Below are positions 52,483-62,758 of a stretch of DNA of 64,000 bases, in pieces. How positions within the stretch are numbered: position 1 is the first letter of the stretch; the number at the start of each line of letters is the position of its first letter. The notes beneath the pieces were generated by a model, which saw only the letters and a program-made list of their open reading frames with translations, made no database searches and had not been told where the DNA came from. Location of the stretch: assembly GCA_021824145.1 (NCBI GenBank), contig JAKALM010000001.1, positions 62,001 through 126,000 on the forward strand, in the 5' to 3' direction. The position numbers and the translations under genes were made by a program. This DNA is from Bacteroidota bacterium. GTDB taxonomy: Bacteria; Bacteroidota; Ignavibacteria; Ignavibacteriales; Ignavibacteriaceae.

Positions 52483-54942
52483 TTAGCTGTTAATTAATGT
52501 GATGATAAAAGTTGTGCCAATTCCTTTTTTGCTTTCAACATTTATTTTTGCACCAATCAGATCGCAATAGTTTTTAACTAATGCTAAGCCAAGGCCATTT
52601 CCTTCAAACTTCCTTGAATAACCCATTTCTTCTTGACTAAAAGCGTTGAACAATTTTGGTAAATATTCTTTTGATATTCCAATTCCGCTGTCTTTAACTA
52701 CTATATTTACATTATCATCACGATTATATGTTTTAATTTCAACTCCACCTTTATTTGTATACTTAACGGCATTATCAATTATGTTTTGTAAAATTTCGGT
52801 AATAATGTAATCATCAGTTACAATATTTAGGTTTGAGTCAGTCGAATTAAAATTTAAAGAAATATTTTTCAGTTCAGCAGAATTTTTGAACTCAAAAACA
52901 AGATTTTCTATTATCTCATTTAAATTAATTTTGATGAGCCTTGGTTTCAAATTTCCTGTTTGAACTGCTGCCATATTCAAAATTAAGTTAATGGTTCTTA
53001 AGAGTCGCTTACCAGCAGAGTCTATGGAATTGAAAATAGGAGAATAGACATCGGCAATATTATCTCCCAATTCATCTTTTAATAACGAACTGTAGCTTAA
53101 AATTATATTTAATGGTGTTCTAATTTCGTGAGACATCTGAGCAAGAAATTGAGACTTTAACCTATCGGATTCTTCTGCTTTTTCTTTGGCTTCGATTAAT
53201 TCTTTAGTCATCAATTTTTTAGTTGTAATATCTTCTTTTGTTGCTAAATAATGAGTGATATTATTTTTACTATCTCGTATGGGTGTAATTGAAGCTGATT
53301 CCCAATACAATTCTCCATCTTTCTTTTTATTGTGGAACTCGCCGTGCCATTCTTTTCCATTTGTAATGTTTTCCCAAAGTTTTTTGTATTCTTCTTCTGA
53401 AGTTTCACCAGATTTTAGAATTCTGGGATTTTTCCCAAGAGCTTCATCAAGTGAGTAACCGGTCAACTGAGAGAATTTTGGATTTACATATTCAATATTT
53501 CCTGAGGTATCTGTAATCACTATTGAATTGGGACTTTGTTCAACTGCACGTAATAAAATTCTAATTTGTTCTTCAGTTTGGTATCGTTTTGAAATATCTC
53601 TAACAATTACTTGGATTGCCGTCCTTCCTTGGTAGCTTATTGGAGCAGCTGCAACTTCCACATAAATTATAGAGCCGTCAAGTTTATAAAATCTTTCTTC
53701 GGTCAATGCTTCTGGTTGTTTGAACAAAAGCATTTGTTTAATTCTGTTTGCTGCAATGTTACGGGAATCCGGATGTACAAAATCCATAGCATTTTTTCCA
53801 ATAAGATCTTCTTTGTTTCTAGCTCCCATTAAAGTAACTGCAGCAGCGTTAACAAAAATAATTTTACCATCTGCATGCATTACAACAGCATCAGGAGATG
53901 ATTCAACTAGTTGTCTGTAACGTTCTTCGCTATTTCGCAATTCTTCATCAGCTTTTTTTTGCGGAGAAATATCTACTAAAATTCCTCGTGCACCTAATAG
54001 TTTGTTGTTGCGTATTATTGGGCTTGTAAAAATCATTACTGGAAATTTTTCGCCATTTTTTTTAATTGCTGTATATTCATTTGAATCATTCTGCTGGCCC
54101 ACTAAAATCTTTTTAAAATTTTGTTTTGCTTTTTCCCGATCCTCGGGAACGATCATATCAAAAACAGTAAGATTATTTTTTAGATCTTCATGCATGTAAC
54201 CAAACATTTCAAAGCCGGCGCGATTTCCAAATTTTAACACGCCATTTAAATCGACTTCAAAAACATTTTGCGGCAATAGATCTACAAGTTCTTTGAAATT
54301 TAACTGACTTTCTTGTAATGCTTTTTCGGATTTTTTTCTTTCAGTTATATCTCTTATAATATTTTGATAATACTTCTTTCCATCTATTTCAATAAAACGT
54401 GAGCTTATTTCTACATCTAAGGTTGAGCCATTTCTTCGAGTATGATTAGCTTCAAATAAATTTCCATTTTGTCCTCCGGTTGTTCCAAGACAATCAGGAG
54501 AAAATATCTTACAATCCTTTTTACAGATATCTCTACAATTTAATTTATGAAATTCTTCTTCAGAGTAACCGTATGTTTCAATGGCTCTATCATTAACTTC
54601 TACAATGTTTCCGAATTCATTTAATAATAAAATTATATCGTTTGAAAATTTTGAAAAATTATCAAGAAGTTTAATAAGTGCTTTTTTCTCGGAAGTGGAA
54701 GTTGTAATAGCTTCGGAATATCGGCGAATTAGAAAATATAACATTGTAGCTGTGGCAAGAATAAAGAACCATCCTTTAATAGTTTGAAATTTAGTAATTA
54801 AAATTGGATCGAGAGAAATTTTCTGCAAAATTGAATCGGAAAAAATTATCCACAATCCTCCAACAATTATGTAAATAATTATTGTTTTTAAAGCTCCCGA
54901 GTGGCTTTGAGATTTATAAAACCGTTCTTTTCTTTTATCCAT
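52483..54942 (-). CDS. Multi-PAS membrane sensor histidine kinase
   Basis: 819 residues. Two membrane helices (about 20-40, 56-74) precede a chain of four PAS/PAC domains (starting near 93, 215, 335 and 460; repeated DIT/DIS-ending PAC stretches). HisKA follows with FLAQMSHEIRTPLNIIL (about 600), then HATPase_c with NIIDNAVKYTNKGG, VKDSGIGI and GNGLGLALVKNYC. No receiver. The first PAS has a cysteine cluster (Cys136, 140, 144, 151) that could bind a metal or Fe-S cluster. The signal is unknown. It lies between convergent rpiB and the marC gene. Confidence 0.92.
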   Translation of the reverse strand: MDKRKERFYKSQSHSGALKTIIIYIIVGGLWIIFSDSILQKISLDPILITKFQTIKGWFFILATATMLYFLIRRYSEAITTSTSEKKALIKLLDNFSKFSNDIILLLNEFGNIVEVNDRAIETYGYSEEEFHKLNCRDICKKDCKIFSPDCLGTTGGQNGNLFEANHTRRNGSTLDVEISSRFIEIDGKKYYQNIIRDITERKKSEKALQESQLNFKELVDLLPQNVFEVDLNGVLKFGNRAGFEMFGYMHEDLKNNLTVFDMIVPEDREKAKQNFKKILVGQQNDSNEYTAIKKNGEKFPVMIFTSPIIRNNKLLGARGILVDISPQKKADEELRNSEERYRQLVESSPDAVVMHADGKIIFVNAAAVTLMGARNKEDLIGKNAMDFVHPDSRNIAANRIKQMLLFKQPEALTEERFYKLDGSIIYVEVAAAPISYQGRTAIQVIVRDISKRYQTEEQIRILLRAVEQSPNSIVITDTSGNIEYVNPKFSQLTGYSLDEALGKNPRILKSGETSEEEYKKLWENITNGKEWHGEFHNKKKDGELYWESASITPIRDSKNNITHYLATKEDITTKKLMTKELIEAKEKAEESDRLKSQFLAQMSHEIRTPLNIILSYSSLLKDELGDNIADVYSPIFNSIDSAGKRLLRTINLILNMAAVQTGNLKPRLIKINLNEIIENLVFEFKNSAELKNISLNFNSTDSNLNIVTDDYIITEILQNIIDNAVKYTNKGGVEIKTYNRDDNVNIVVKDSGIGISKEYLPKLFNAFSQEEMGYSRKFEGNGLGLALVKNYCDLIGAKINVESKKGIGTTFIITLINS

Positions 54943-54976
54943 TTATAAATTTTTCCGACAAGTTTTGTTTGCCAAT

Positions 54977-55615
54977 TTATTTAACTGAAAATATATCTCT
55001 CAATATTGGTTTTAGACCACTGAATAGAAATTCAACGGCAATAACCATTACAATAAGTCCCATTATTCTCATTAATACTTTATTACCGCTGTCTCCTAAA
55101 AACCGCATTACTTTTCTTGCGCTTAATAGAATTGCTAATGTAATGCCAAGAACAAGAACAATTGCAAATGATAAGACAATTTTTTGCGAAATTTCATGTG
55201 CGTCATTCATCATAACAATTGCTGCTGTAATTGCACCTGGTCCGCAAATTAATGGAATTGCTAGCGGAGTAATTGATATATCATTTACATAATCTACTAC
55301 ATTTTCTTCGTCGGATTTTGTTCTTATTAATCTTGCTTGCAGCATATCAAACCCAGCCATAAAAAATATAATTCCGCCAACTACTTTTAAACTATTAACA
55401 GAAATCTGAAAAAATTCAAAAATAAATCTTCCACCAAATGCAAAAAGTAAAAGAGTTAACAATGCAGTTAAAACAGATTTAATTGCAACTCGTTTTGCTT
55501 CGGCTGGCAGCATTTCAGAAGTCATCGTAGTATAAATCGGAATTACGCCAAGAGGATTTACCATTGTAAATATTGATGTAAATGAAAGTAAGCCAAATTC
55601 TAAAAGATGTTGCAT
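54977..55615 (-). CDS. MarC-family integral membrane protein
   Basis: 212 residues, six predicted membrane segments. Family landmarks are FTMVNPLGVIPIY near residue 16, FFQISVNSLKVVGGIIFFMAG near 68 and ITPLAIPLICGPGAI near 113. MarC proteins are not drug exporters despite the name, and the transported substrate is unknown. It lies five bases beyond the decarboxylase on the same strand and is probably cotranscribed with it. Confidence 0.92.
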   Translation of the reverse strand: MQHLLEFGLLSFTSIFTMVNPLGVIPIYTTMTSEMLPAEAKRVAIKSVLTALLTLLLFAFGGRFIFEFFQISVNSLKVVGGIIFFMAGFDMLQARLIRTKSDEENVVDYVNDISITPLAIPLICGPGAITAAIVMMNDAHEISQKIVLSFAIVLVLGITLAILLSARKVMRFLGDSGNKVLMRIMGLIVMVIAVEFLFSGLKPILRDIFSVK

Positions 55616-55620
55616 ATTAA

Positions 55621-57096
55621 TTATGATAAAATTTCTAATAATTTATTTTGCAGAATCTCTTGAGCAAGCAATACATGTTTCTCTTCAGTTCTCAATCCGG
55701 AAATAACTAATCTCAATACAAATTTTCCATTCAACTTAGTATGAGTTAAAAATATTTTCCCTGTTGAGTTTACTTCGTTCATTAATTGTTCATTTAATTC
55801 ATTAAGCTGAATTTCATCATTTATATTTTTTGGATGAGCACGAAAACAAATAGTGCTGAATGGTACCGGCGCCATTCTTTCGAAATTATTATTATGGTCA
55901 ATCCACTCAGCAAAATTTTTTCCTAATCTTAAATGTTCTTTAATTCGATTTGCCAAACCTTCAGTTCCAAAATAACGAATGATGAACCAAAGTTTTAAGG
56001 AACGAAATCTTCTTCCTAATTGAATTCCGTAATCCATATAATTTGTTACTGCATTATCTTCAGATGTTTTTAAATATTCCGGAACTAAGCTGAAAGCCTG
56101 TTTTAAAATTTTTGGTTTCCGAGTAAATAAAATGCTTAAATCAACAGGAGTAAACATCCATTTATGAGGATTAACAACCATTGAATCCGCATTTTCAATT
56201 CCATTTAAAATATATCGCATTTCGGGAATCATCGCTGCAACGCCGGCATGAGCAGCATCTACATGAAGCCACAGGTTTTCTTTTTTACAGATATAAGCAA
56301 TTTCATTTACTGGATCAACGCTTGTTGTTGAAGTTGTACCGACTGTAGCCGCGACACAAAATGGCATCCAACCATTTTTTTTATCTTCAGAAATTGCTTT
56401 TGCTAAAAGCGATGGGATCATTCTAAATTCTTTATCGACTGGAATTTTTTGAATACCTTCAATGCCGATTCCAAGCGTTATAGCTCCTTTTTCAATTGAA
56501 GAATGTGCTTGTTCTGAAGTATAAATTTTTAAACGTTTGATTTCTTTTCTTCCAGCCAATCCTTTTTGGCGAATTTGATATTCGCTTATTTGTTCGCGTG
56601 CCGCGGCAATTGCGTGCATAGAACTTACGGAGGCAGTATCATAAATTATTCCCCAAAAATTCTCACTAAGCCCAAGCATTTGTCTGAACCAATTTAATAC
56701 TACTTCTTCAAGTTCAGATGCTGATGGAGAAGTTTTCCAAAGCATGCCATTTGCATTAAAAGCTGTTGATAAAAGTTCAGCAAGAATACCGGGGCCGCTG
56801 GAAGTTGAATTGAAATAAGCCATAAAATTTGGATGGTTCCAATGAGTAATTCCTGGCAAAATTTTTCTATCGATATCTTTTAAAATTTCATTCATCGGCT
56901 CGCCATTTATTGGCGGAGTTTGTGGTAAACTTGATTTTATTTCACCCGGATTTATTTTAGAAAGAACTGGATATGATTCAATATTTTTAAAATAATCTGC
57001 TATCCAATCAATCAACTGATGACCGTATTTTCTAAATTCTTCCGGCGGCATATCGCCGAAATTATCTTTTGAAAAATTATTTTTTTCTTTTTCCAT
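55621..57096 (-). CDS. PLP-dependent aromatic L-amino-acid decarboxylase family
   Basis: 491 residues of the group II decarboxylases (AADC/glutamate/histidine type). Evidence: HWNHPNFMAYFNSTSSGPGI near 82, LWLHVDAAHAG near 278, and the PLP-lysine in VVNPHKWMFTPVD near 313. The C-terminal half is complete (LVISGLRTEEKHV). Members convert aromatic amino acids to amines or (some) aldehydes; substrate is not decided by these motifs. It is divergent from the acyl-CoA synthetase across a 353-base gap. Linked to marC downstream. Confidence 0.92.
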   Translation of the reverse strand: MEKEKNNFSKDNFGDMPPEEFRKYGHQLIDWIADYFKNIESYPVLSKINPGEIKSSLPQTPPINGEPMNEILKDIDRKILPGITHWNHPNFMAYFNSTSSGPGILAELLSTAFNANGMLWKTSPSASELEEVVLNWFRQMLGLSENFWGIIYDTASVSSMHAIAAAREQISEYQIRQKGLAGRKEIKRLKIYTSEQAHSSIEKGAITLGIGIEGIQKIPVDKEFRMIPSLLAKAISEDKKNGWMPFCVAATVGTTSTTSVDPVNEIAYICKKENLWLHVDAAHAGVAAMIPEMRYILNGIENADSMVVNPHKWMFTPVDLSILFTRKPKILKQAFSLVPEYLKTSEDNAVTNYMDYGIQLGRRFRSLKLWFIIRYFGTEGLANRIKEHLRLGKNFAEWIDHNNNFERMAPVPFSTICFRAHPKNINDEIQLNELNEQLMNEVNSTGKIFLTHTKLNGKFVLRLVISGLRTEEKHVLLAQEILQNKLLEILS

Positions 57097-57449
57097 TTTC
57101 GTGAGCTGTTCAATTTTTTACAACAAATATATAATATCAAACTCAATTTAGTTTAAAGAATTGAAAACAATTATAAAAACAGACCTGTCTCCTTTTTCAT
57201 TCCAGATTCCAATTTCCGAAATTATTAGTTGTCTTATATTATTTTCGAAAATTTTATGATAATTTTAAAGAGTTTATAAGTTTTGATAGAGGTTAATATT
57301 CAAATATAGATTGAAATTGCTTACTCTATACAAAAATTATTTCAAAGGAAACAAAATAATTGAAAAAATTTTATAATACTATTTTACTTAATAACAATTG
57401 AGTCTATTAAATTTTTACTAATAAGTTACGTATTCAATTAAAGATTTAA
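57097..57449. other. Divergent intergenic region between the decarboxylase and acyl-CoA synthetase genes
   Basis: About 350 AT-rich bases that must hold promoters for both directions. A possible 13-codon reading frame starts with TTG at 57360 behind an AAAGGA site (57344-57349) and reads MKKFYNTILLNNN. It could be a leader or a decayed signal peptide but is too short to trust. No tRNA or hairpin of note. Confidence 0.4.
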
Positions 57450-59522
57450 ATGTGGATTTTTCTCATGAATTCTCAAATAAAAAATTTTTTCTACCCCAAA
57501 TCTGTTTGTATTGCCGGCGCATCTTCTAAAGAGAAAAGTATTGGTTATGAGATGTTAAAATCAATTAAAGATTTTGGTTTTACTGGAAAAGTTTTTCCTG
57601 TAAATCCTAAAGCCGATTCAATACTTGGATATCATTGTTATAAAAAAATTGAAGAAATAAATGATCATATCGATTTGGCTATTGTTGTAGTTCCCAAAAA
57701 CTTTGTTGAAGAAACAATAGATGAAATTCTTCTCAAAGAAATTAAATCTATAATATTAGTAACTGCTGGTTTTAGAGAGGTAGGCAAAGAAGGAGAAGAA
57801 GCTGAAAAGCGAATATTAGAAAAGGTAAAAAATGCCGGAGCTAGAATTGTCGGTCCAAACTGCATGGGAGTAATTACAACATTTGACGATGTGAAACTCA
57901 ATGCAACATTTGTTGCTGAAAAACCTAAGACAGGTAAAACTGCTTTCCTTTCGCAAAGCGGAGCAATAGGCGCGGCTGTTTTGAATTCACTTAGAGAGAC
58001 AGACATAAAGTTTGGCCACTTTATTAGTGTTGGAAATAAAGCCGACATTTCTGAAAACGATTTACTACAATTTTGGCAAGAAGATGACAACATACAAACA
58101 TTAACATTTTATTTGGAAAGTTTTTCTCATGGAGAAAAATTTTTACAGCAATTTGTTGATCATAAGATTACTAAACCAGTGGTTATTTTAAAAGCCGGAA
58201 GAACAAAAGCCGGAATGAAAGCCGCATCTTCTCATACCGGTGCACTAGGAAGCAGCGATAAAGTTGTTAATTCAGTTCTCGATCAATTTGGAATTATTCG
58301 CGCCGAAAATTTATCTGAGCTTTTTAATACTTCAAAAGGTTTCGAAAATTTTCCGAAACCATTAGGAAATAAAATTGCTGTAATTACTAATGCTGGCGGA
58401 CCAGCAATTTTAGCGGTTGATGCTTTAGAGAAAAATAATCTTCAACTGGCGAAAATATGTGACGAAACAAAAAATAAGCTGAGGGAAATTGTTCATCCCG
58501 AAGGAAGTGTTGAAAATCCGGTTGATCTTCTTCCAAGCGGTTCGGCTGAACAATTTAAAATTGTAAATGAAATAATAATAGAAGACGAAAATGTTGATGC
58601 TATAATTTCAATATTTGTTGAGCCGGTTATGGTTCCGGCATTTGGAGTTATCGAAAATGTAAATTCAATATCGTCGATCAAGCCGATATATCAAGTGGTT
58701 ATGCCGCTGCCGGAGTTTTGGGAAAATTACCTGCGCAATTCAAAATTGAAGAAACCTCTTTTTAGAAATCCAGAAGATCCGGCGAAAGTCATTTCGAACA
58801 TTTTGTTTTATCATAAAAAATCAGAAAAGAAAAATTGTTTAAATCCAAAGATGAAAGAAAATCGATTTGAAAATGAAACCGGATTTATTTCCAATTGGTC
58901 AATTAAAAGATTATCTGAAGAATATAATCTTCCGATAATTACTTCGCACTTGATCAATAAAAATCAACTAAACAATATTGCCGGAGAAATTATTTATCCA
59001 GTTGTATTAAAAGGAATATCAAAATCAGTAATTCATAAATCGGAATTTGATGCAGTGAAATTAAATATTAAAAATGCCGATGAGCTTTTAACTATTGGTG
59101 AATCAATCTCTAATAATTTTAAAGATAACGAAATTGAGTTGGAGAAGTTTCTAATTCAGCCGTTTGTTAAAGCAAAGCATGAAATATTAATCGGCGGATT
59201 TAGAGATAATACTTTCGGCCCGATGATTATGTTTGGAAGCGGCGGAAAGTATGTTGAAATTTTTGATGACACTTGTTTGAAGTCGGTATATTTAAATGAT
59301 AATGACATTGATGAAATTATTGAAAGAACAAAAATTGGAAAAATTTTGAAAGGTGTACGAGGAGAAAAATCTGTCAGTCTTCAAAAGATAAAGGAATTAA
59401 TAAAATCATCTGCACAGATGATGCTTGATAATCTAAGAATAAATGAATTTGATTTTAATCCATTAATTATAACTGAAGATAATGAACTCTATATTGTTGA
59501 TGCAAGAATAAAACTTAATTGA
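57450..59522 (+). CDS. ADP-forming acyl-CoA/acetyl-CoA synthetase (fused alpha-beta)
   Basis: 690 residues. CoA-binding domain (about 12-135: VCIAGASSKEKSIGYEML) and succinyl-CoA ligase-like domains follow, with FLSQSGAIGAAVL near 173 and the phosphohistidine in SSHTGALGSSDKV near 270. The C-terminal ATP-grasp (about 480-690) is typified by YPVVLKGISKSVIHKSE and LIGGFRDNTFGPMIMFGSGG. Makes ATP from acetyl/acyl-CoA in fermentative metabolism. The first ATG is 57450; a second (57465, MNSQIKNFF) is equally plausible; neither has a clear ribosome-binding site. Confidence 0.93.
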   Translation: MWIFLMNSQIKNFFYPKSVCIAGASSKEKSIGYEMLKSIKDFGFTGKVFPVNPKADSILGYHCYKKIEEINDHIDLAIVVVPKNFVEETIDEILLKEIKSIILVTAGFREVGKEGEEAEKRILEKVKNAGARIVGPNCMGVITTFDDVKLNATFVAEKPKTGKTAFLSQSGAIGAAVLNSLRETDIKFGHFISVGNKADISENDLLQFWQEDDNIQTLTFYLESFSHGEKFLQQFVDHKITKPVVILKAGRTKAGMKAASSHTGALGSSDKVVNSVLDQFGIIRAENLSELFNTSKGFENFPKPLGNKIAVITNAGGPAILAVDALEKNNLQLAKICDETKNKLREIVHPEGSVENPVDLLPSGSAEQFKIVNEIIIEDENVDAIISIFVEPVMVPAFGVIENVNSISSIKPIYQVVMPLPEFWENYLRNSKLKKPLFRNPEDPAKVISNILFYHKKSEKKNCLNPKMKENRFENETGFISNWSIKRLSEEYNLPIITSHLINKNQLNNIAGEIIYPVVLKGISKSVIHKSEFDAVKLNIKNADELLTIGESISNNFKDNEIELEKFLIQPFVKAKHEILIGGFRDNTFGPMIMFGSGGKYVEIFDDTCLKSVYLNDNDIDEIIERTKIGKILKGVRGEKSVSLQKIKELIKSSAQMMLDNLRINEFDFNPLIITEDNELYIVDARIKLN

Positions 59523-59534
59523 TAAAAAATTAAA

Positions 59535-60308
59535 TCAATATACAAAATGCTTTATCGCTTCACCTTTAATTTCTAATTCGGTCATGGCTTCTATTCCGAT
59601 TTGCAAATGAAGTTTTGAAAATCTTTCTGTAACTTTTTTATCGGACGCCTCAGTTTTAATTCCTTCCGGTATAAGCGGCATATCCGAAACCAAAAGCAAA
59701 GCACCGCGCGGAATTTGATTTACAAGCCCAACAATAAACAACGTTGCAGTTTCCATATCAATACCGATTGTGTATAGCGTTTTAAGATATTTTTTGAAAC
59801 TTTCATCCCATTCCCAAACTCTTCTGTTGGTTGTGTAAATAACACCGGTTCTGTATTCTTGTTTATGTTCAATTATTTTATCTGAAACAAATTTATGCAG
59901 CTTAAATGATGGCATTGCCGGAACTTCCTGTGGGACATAATCATTACTTGTTCCTTCGCCGCGAATAGCAGCTATTGGTAAAATAAAATGTCCAATTTCT
60001 GTGGAAGATTTTAGTCCGCCGCACTTACCAAGAAATAAAACTCCTTTTGGCTTTTTTGCCACAAGAAGATCCATAATAGTTGCCGCATTAGCCGAGCCAA
60101 TACCAAAATTGATAATTGATAATCCATTTGAGTTTGTTGCCGTTTGCATTGGACGGTTATGGCCTTTAATTTCGCAGCCGAACTGCTCGGCAAAATCAAC
60201 GAGATAATTATTAAAATTTGTAAGCAAGATGTAATCTCCAAATTCATCAAGCTTAGTACCAGTATAGCGCGGAAGCCAATTTTTTGCAATATCAAGTTTA
60301 GTTTTCAT
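59535..60308 (-). CDS. amn: AMP nucleosidase
   Basis: Cleaves AMP to adenine and ribose-5-phosphate. 257 residues, the compact form without the N-terminal domain of E. coli Amn. Nucleoside-phosphorylase-like motifs: NFGIGSANAATIMDLL near 68, VLFLGKCGGLKS near 90, IRGEGTSNDYVPQEVPAMPS near 115, and GIDMETATLFIVG near 178 with the ribose-binding Glu. Convergent with the acyl-CoA synthetase. Links purine turnover to the pentose pool (rpiB). Confidence 0.92.
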   Translation of the reverse strand: MKTKLDIAKNWLPRYTGTKLDEFGDYILLTNFNNYLVDFAEQFGCEIKGHNRPMQTATNSNGLSIINFGIGSANAATIMDLLVAKKPKGVLFLGKCGGLKSSTEIGHFILPIAAIRGEGTSNDYVPQEVPAMPSFKLHKFVSDKIIEHKQEYRTGVIYTTNRRVWEWDESFKKYLKTLYTIGIDMETATLFIVGLVNQIPRGALLLVSDMPLIPEGIKTEASDKKVTERFSKLHLQIGIEAMTELEIKGEAIKHFVY

Positions 60309-60536
60309 TAAATTACTTTTATTGTTTCTTTAAATAATAAAAATTATAATCGATCAAATTATTGGGATCTAATATCTGAATTGTTCTATGATTTTACAAC
60401 ATCATGTGTTTTGAAGACTAAGGTTAAAAATATTTTTTAAAATTATTCTCGGTAATTAGAACTTAAAAAACTATATTTTCAATCGTAAACATAAATTTAA
60501 AATAGGGATTTTATAAATTATAACCGGAGAGTTTTG

Positions 60537-61811
60537 TTGAAAATATATTCTATTCTAAGTTTTATTTTATTAATAATTTTGAATGGTTGTTCAACTACAC
60601 AAAAGATACCTAAGGGATTATATTATGATCCTCCAGGCTCAACAATTACAACAAATAAAACCATAACTCCCGAACACAAAAGAACAATTACAATAAATTC
60701 TTCTGGAGTTTCGGCAAGCAACGAATTTGAAGGTGCAAGGCTGAACGATTTTTTTCAAGTTAACGATACGCTATATGAAGCTGAAATTGAACCTGAAAAT
60801 GCACCGATAAATAATTCTGCTTGGTATTCGTTCAAGCTATGGTCAAATAAAACTCAGACCGTTTGGATAAATTTAAAATACAAAGATGGATCGCACAGAT
60901 ATTATCCTAAGCTTAGCAGCGACCGAATTAATTGGAAGCCGATCGATTCTACAAATTATTTTGTAGAAAAAGCTAACGGTGCATTCCTTAAATTAAGTTT
61001 GGATAAAGACACTCTTTGGGTTTCAGGTCAAGAACTAATAACATCGGCAAATTATGAAAAATGGATCGATAAAATTCTTCAAAACTCTTTTGCAAAGAAA
61101 AAAGTAATTGGTTATTCTTCTTTAGGAAAACCAATAGAAGAATTAGAAATTTCAGAAGCATCTGATCCAGCAGATTATATTGTATTAACTGGTCGACTGC
61201 ATCCTCCGGAAGTTACTGGTGCAATTGCATTGTTCTCTTTTGTTGAAACAATTACAGGTAATTCTGAAACCGCAAATGAATTTAGGAAAAAATTTAAAGT
61301 GTATGTTATTCCATTGTTAAATCCAGACGGAGTTGATAACGGCAATTGGCGGCATAATATTCACGGCGTCGATCTAAACCGCGATTGGTATTATTTCAAT
61401 CAGCCTGAAACTAAAGCAGTTAAAAATGAAATGTTAAGATTAAAAAACTTATCAGGTAAAATGAAATTTTTTATTGATTTTCATTCAACTCAAAAAGATG
61501 TTTTTTATATTTCTAAAAAAGACAGCTTGAATAATTCAATTCCGGAGGATGTTCGCTTGGCTCACGAAAGAGCTTATGACATAACTAAAAAATGGTTTGC
61601 AGAAATTGGAAATGCTTTCCCGGAATATCATATAAATATTGATGAATCATTAAACAATCCGAACTCTCCAACTTCTGACGAATGGATTTATAACAATTTT
61701 TATTGCCCAGCATTAACTTATGAAATGGGTGATGAAGATAATCGCGGAGAAATAAAAAAACTTGCTTCGATAGCAGCAACAGAACTTATGAAATTATTAA
61801 TCGAGAAATAA
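60537..61811 (+). CDS. Lipoprotein M14-family zinc carboxypeptidase
   Basis: Begins with a lipoprotein signal (lipobox ILNGC near residue 18). A beta-rich N-terminal domain (about 50-160) precedes the M14 domain. Its zinc site is HPPE (TGRLHPPEVTG near 221), with the third ligand His in FIDFHSTQ near 315. NPDGVDNGNWRHNIHGVDLNRDW lies near 262, and the catalytic Glu is in ALTYEMGDED near 398. Cytosolic carboxypeptidase-like (M14B subgroup) in shape. The start is TTG 60537, seven bases after GGAGA; TTG 60534 would leave only about four bases. Confidence 0.9.
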   Translation: MKIYSILSFILLIILNGCSTTQKIPKGLYYDPPGSTITTNKTITPEHKRTITINSSGVSASNEFEGARLNDFFQVNDTLYEAEIEPENAPINNSAWYSFKLWSNKTQTVWINLKYKDGSHRYYPKLSSDRINWKPIDSTNYFVEKANGAFLKLSLDKDTLWVSGQELITSANYEKWIDKILQNSFAKKKVIGYSSLGKPIEELEISEASDPADYIVLTGRLHPPEVTGAIALFSFVETITGNSETANEFRKKFKVYVIPLLNPDGVDNGNWRHNIHGVDLNRDWYYFNQPETKAVKNEMLRLKNLSGKMKFFIDFHSTQKDVFYISKKDSLNNSIPEDVRLAHERAYDITKKWFAEIGNAFPEYHINIDESLNNPNSPTSDEWIYNNFYCPALTYEMGDEDNRGEIKKLASIAATELMKLLIEK

Positions 61812-61846
61812 ATTATTTTACTTTATAAAATCATTAGAGCTAAGCT

Positions 61847-62734
61847 ATGAAAAAATATTTTGTGTCTATTATTTTTTTGATCTTCGTTTTCCCGTCAATA
61901 AATTTTTCTCAAGATCAATGTTCTTCAAAAGAACTGCTAATTAGATGCGATGACATTGGAATGAGTCATTCAGTTAATTTAGCTGTTGAAAAAGTAATTA
62001 AAACTGGAATTCCTTTCTCGGCATCTGTAATGTTTGTTTGCCCTTGGTATCAAGAAGCTGTGGATATTTTAAAAGATCATCCGCAAGTTACGGTAGGCAT
62101 ACATTTAACTTTAAATGCTGAATGGAAAAATTATAGATGGGGACCGGTTACCGGAAGGTCGGCAGTGCCAAGTCTTGTTGATAGTTTGGGATATTTCTTC
62201 CCGTCAAGAGCGGCGTTTGAAGCGAATCATCCGAAGCTTAATGAAATTGAGAAAGAGCTCCGCGCTCAAATAGAAAGAGCAGTTCACAGCGGATTGAATA
62301 TTAAATATGTTGATTACCACATGGGCACCGCAGTTGATAAACCTGAATACCGTGCAATTTTGGAGAAGCTTGCAAACGAATATCATCTTGGAATTTCCCG
62401 ATACTTTGGAGAACAAGATATTCCTAGTATGTATTCCGATCCGATTGAAAGTAAAGCCGACAGCCTTTACAAAACGCTTTCAAACATTAATTCGAATCAA
62501 GTAAATTTGCTCGTCTGTCATATTGGAATTGATAACCCCGAACTTCAAGCAATGACTGATTTAAATCCTTTTGGTCCAAAAGAGATGAGCAAAAATCGTC
62601 AAGCAGAATTAAATGCGTTGATTTCCCCCAAATTTTTAGAAGCAATAAAATCAAATCATATTATGCTGATAAATTATGAGCAGCTTATTTCAAAAGTTGG
62701 ATTACAAAATATGAAACGGCCTGAAGAAAATTAA
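61847..62734 (+). CDS. Exported YdjC/ChbG-family carbohydrate deacetylase
   Basis: 295 residues with a signal peptide (to about FSQ, residue 22). The YdjC fold shows LLIRCDDIGMSHSVN near 31 with the metal Asp-Asp, VGIHLTLNAEW near 83 (His), YVDYHMGT near 155 and LLVCHIGIDNPEL near 222. ChbG removes an acetyl group from chitooligosaccharides; substrate here unknown, probably an amino sugar in the periplasm. It follows the carboxypeptidase by 35 bases on the same strand, and both are exported. Confidence 0.85.
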   Translation: MKKYFVSIIFLIFVFPSINFSQDQCSSKELLIRCDDIGMSHSVNLAVEKVIKTGIPFSASVMFVCPWYQEAVDILKDHPQVTVGIHLTLNAEWKNYRWGPVTGRSAVPSLVDSLGYFFPSRAAFEANHPKLNEIEKELRAQIERAVHSGLNIKYVDYHMGTAVDKPEYRAILEKLANEYHLGISRYFGEQDIPSMYSDPIESKADSLYKTLSNINSNQVNLLVCHIGIDNPELQAMTDLNPFGPKEMSKNRQAELNALISPKFLEAIKSNHIMLINYEQLISKVGLQNMKRPEEN

Positions 62735-62758
62735 AATTGTTTTGTTTACTAACAAGAA

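Noticed and set aside
57360-57401. 13-codon frame with a binding site (MKKFYNTILLNNN)
   Set aside because: Too short to support as a gene; it could be a leader peptide or a remnant of a signal peptide, but nothing decides it.
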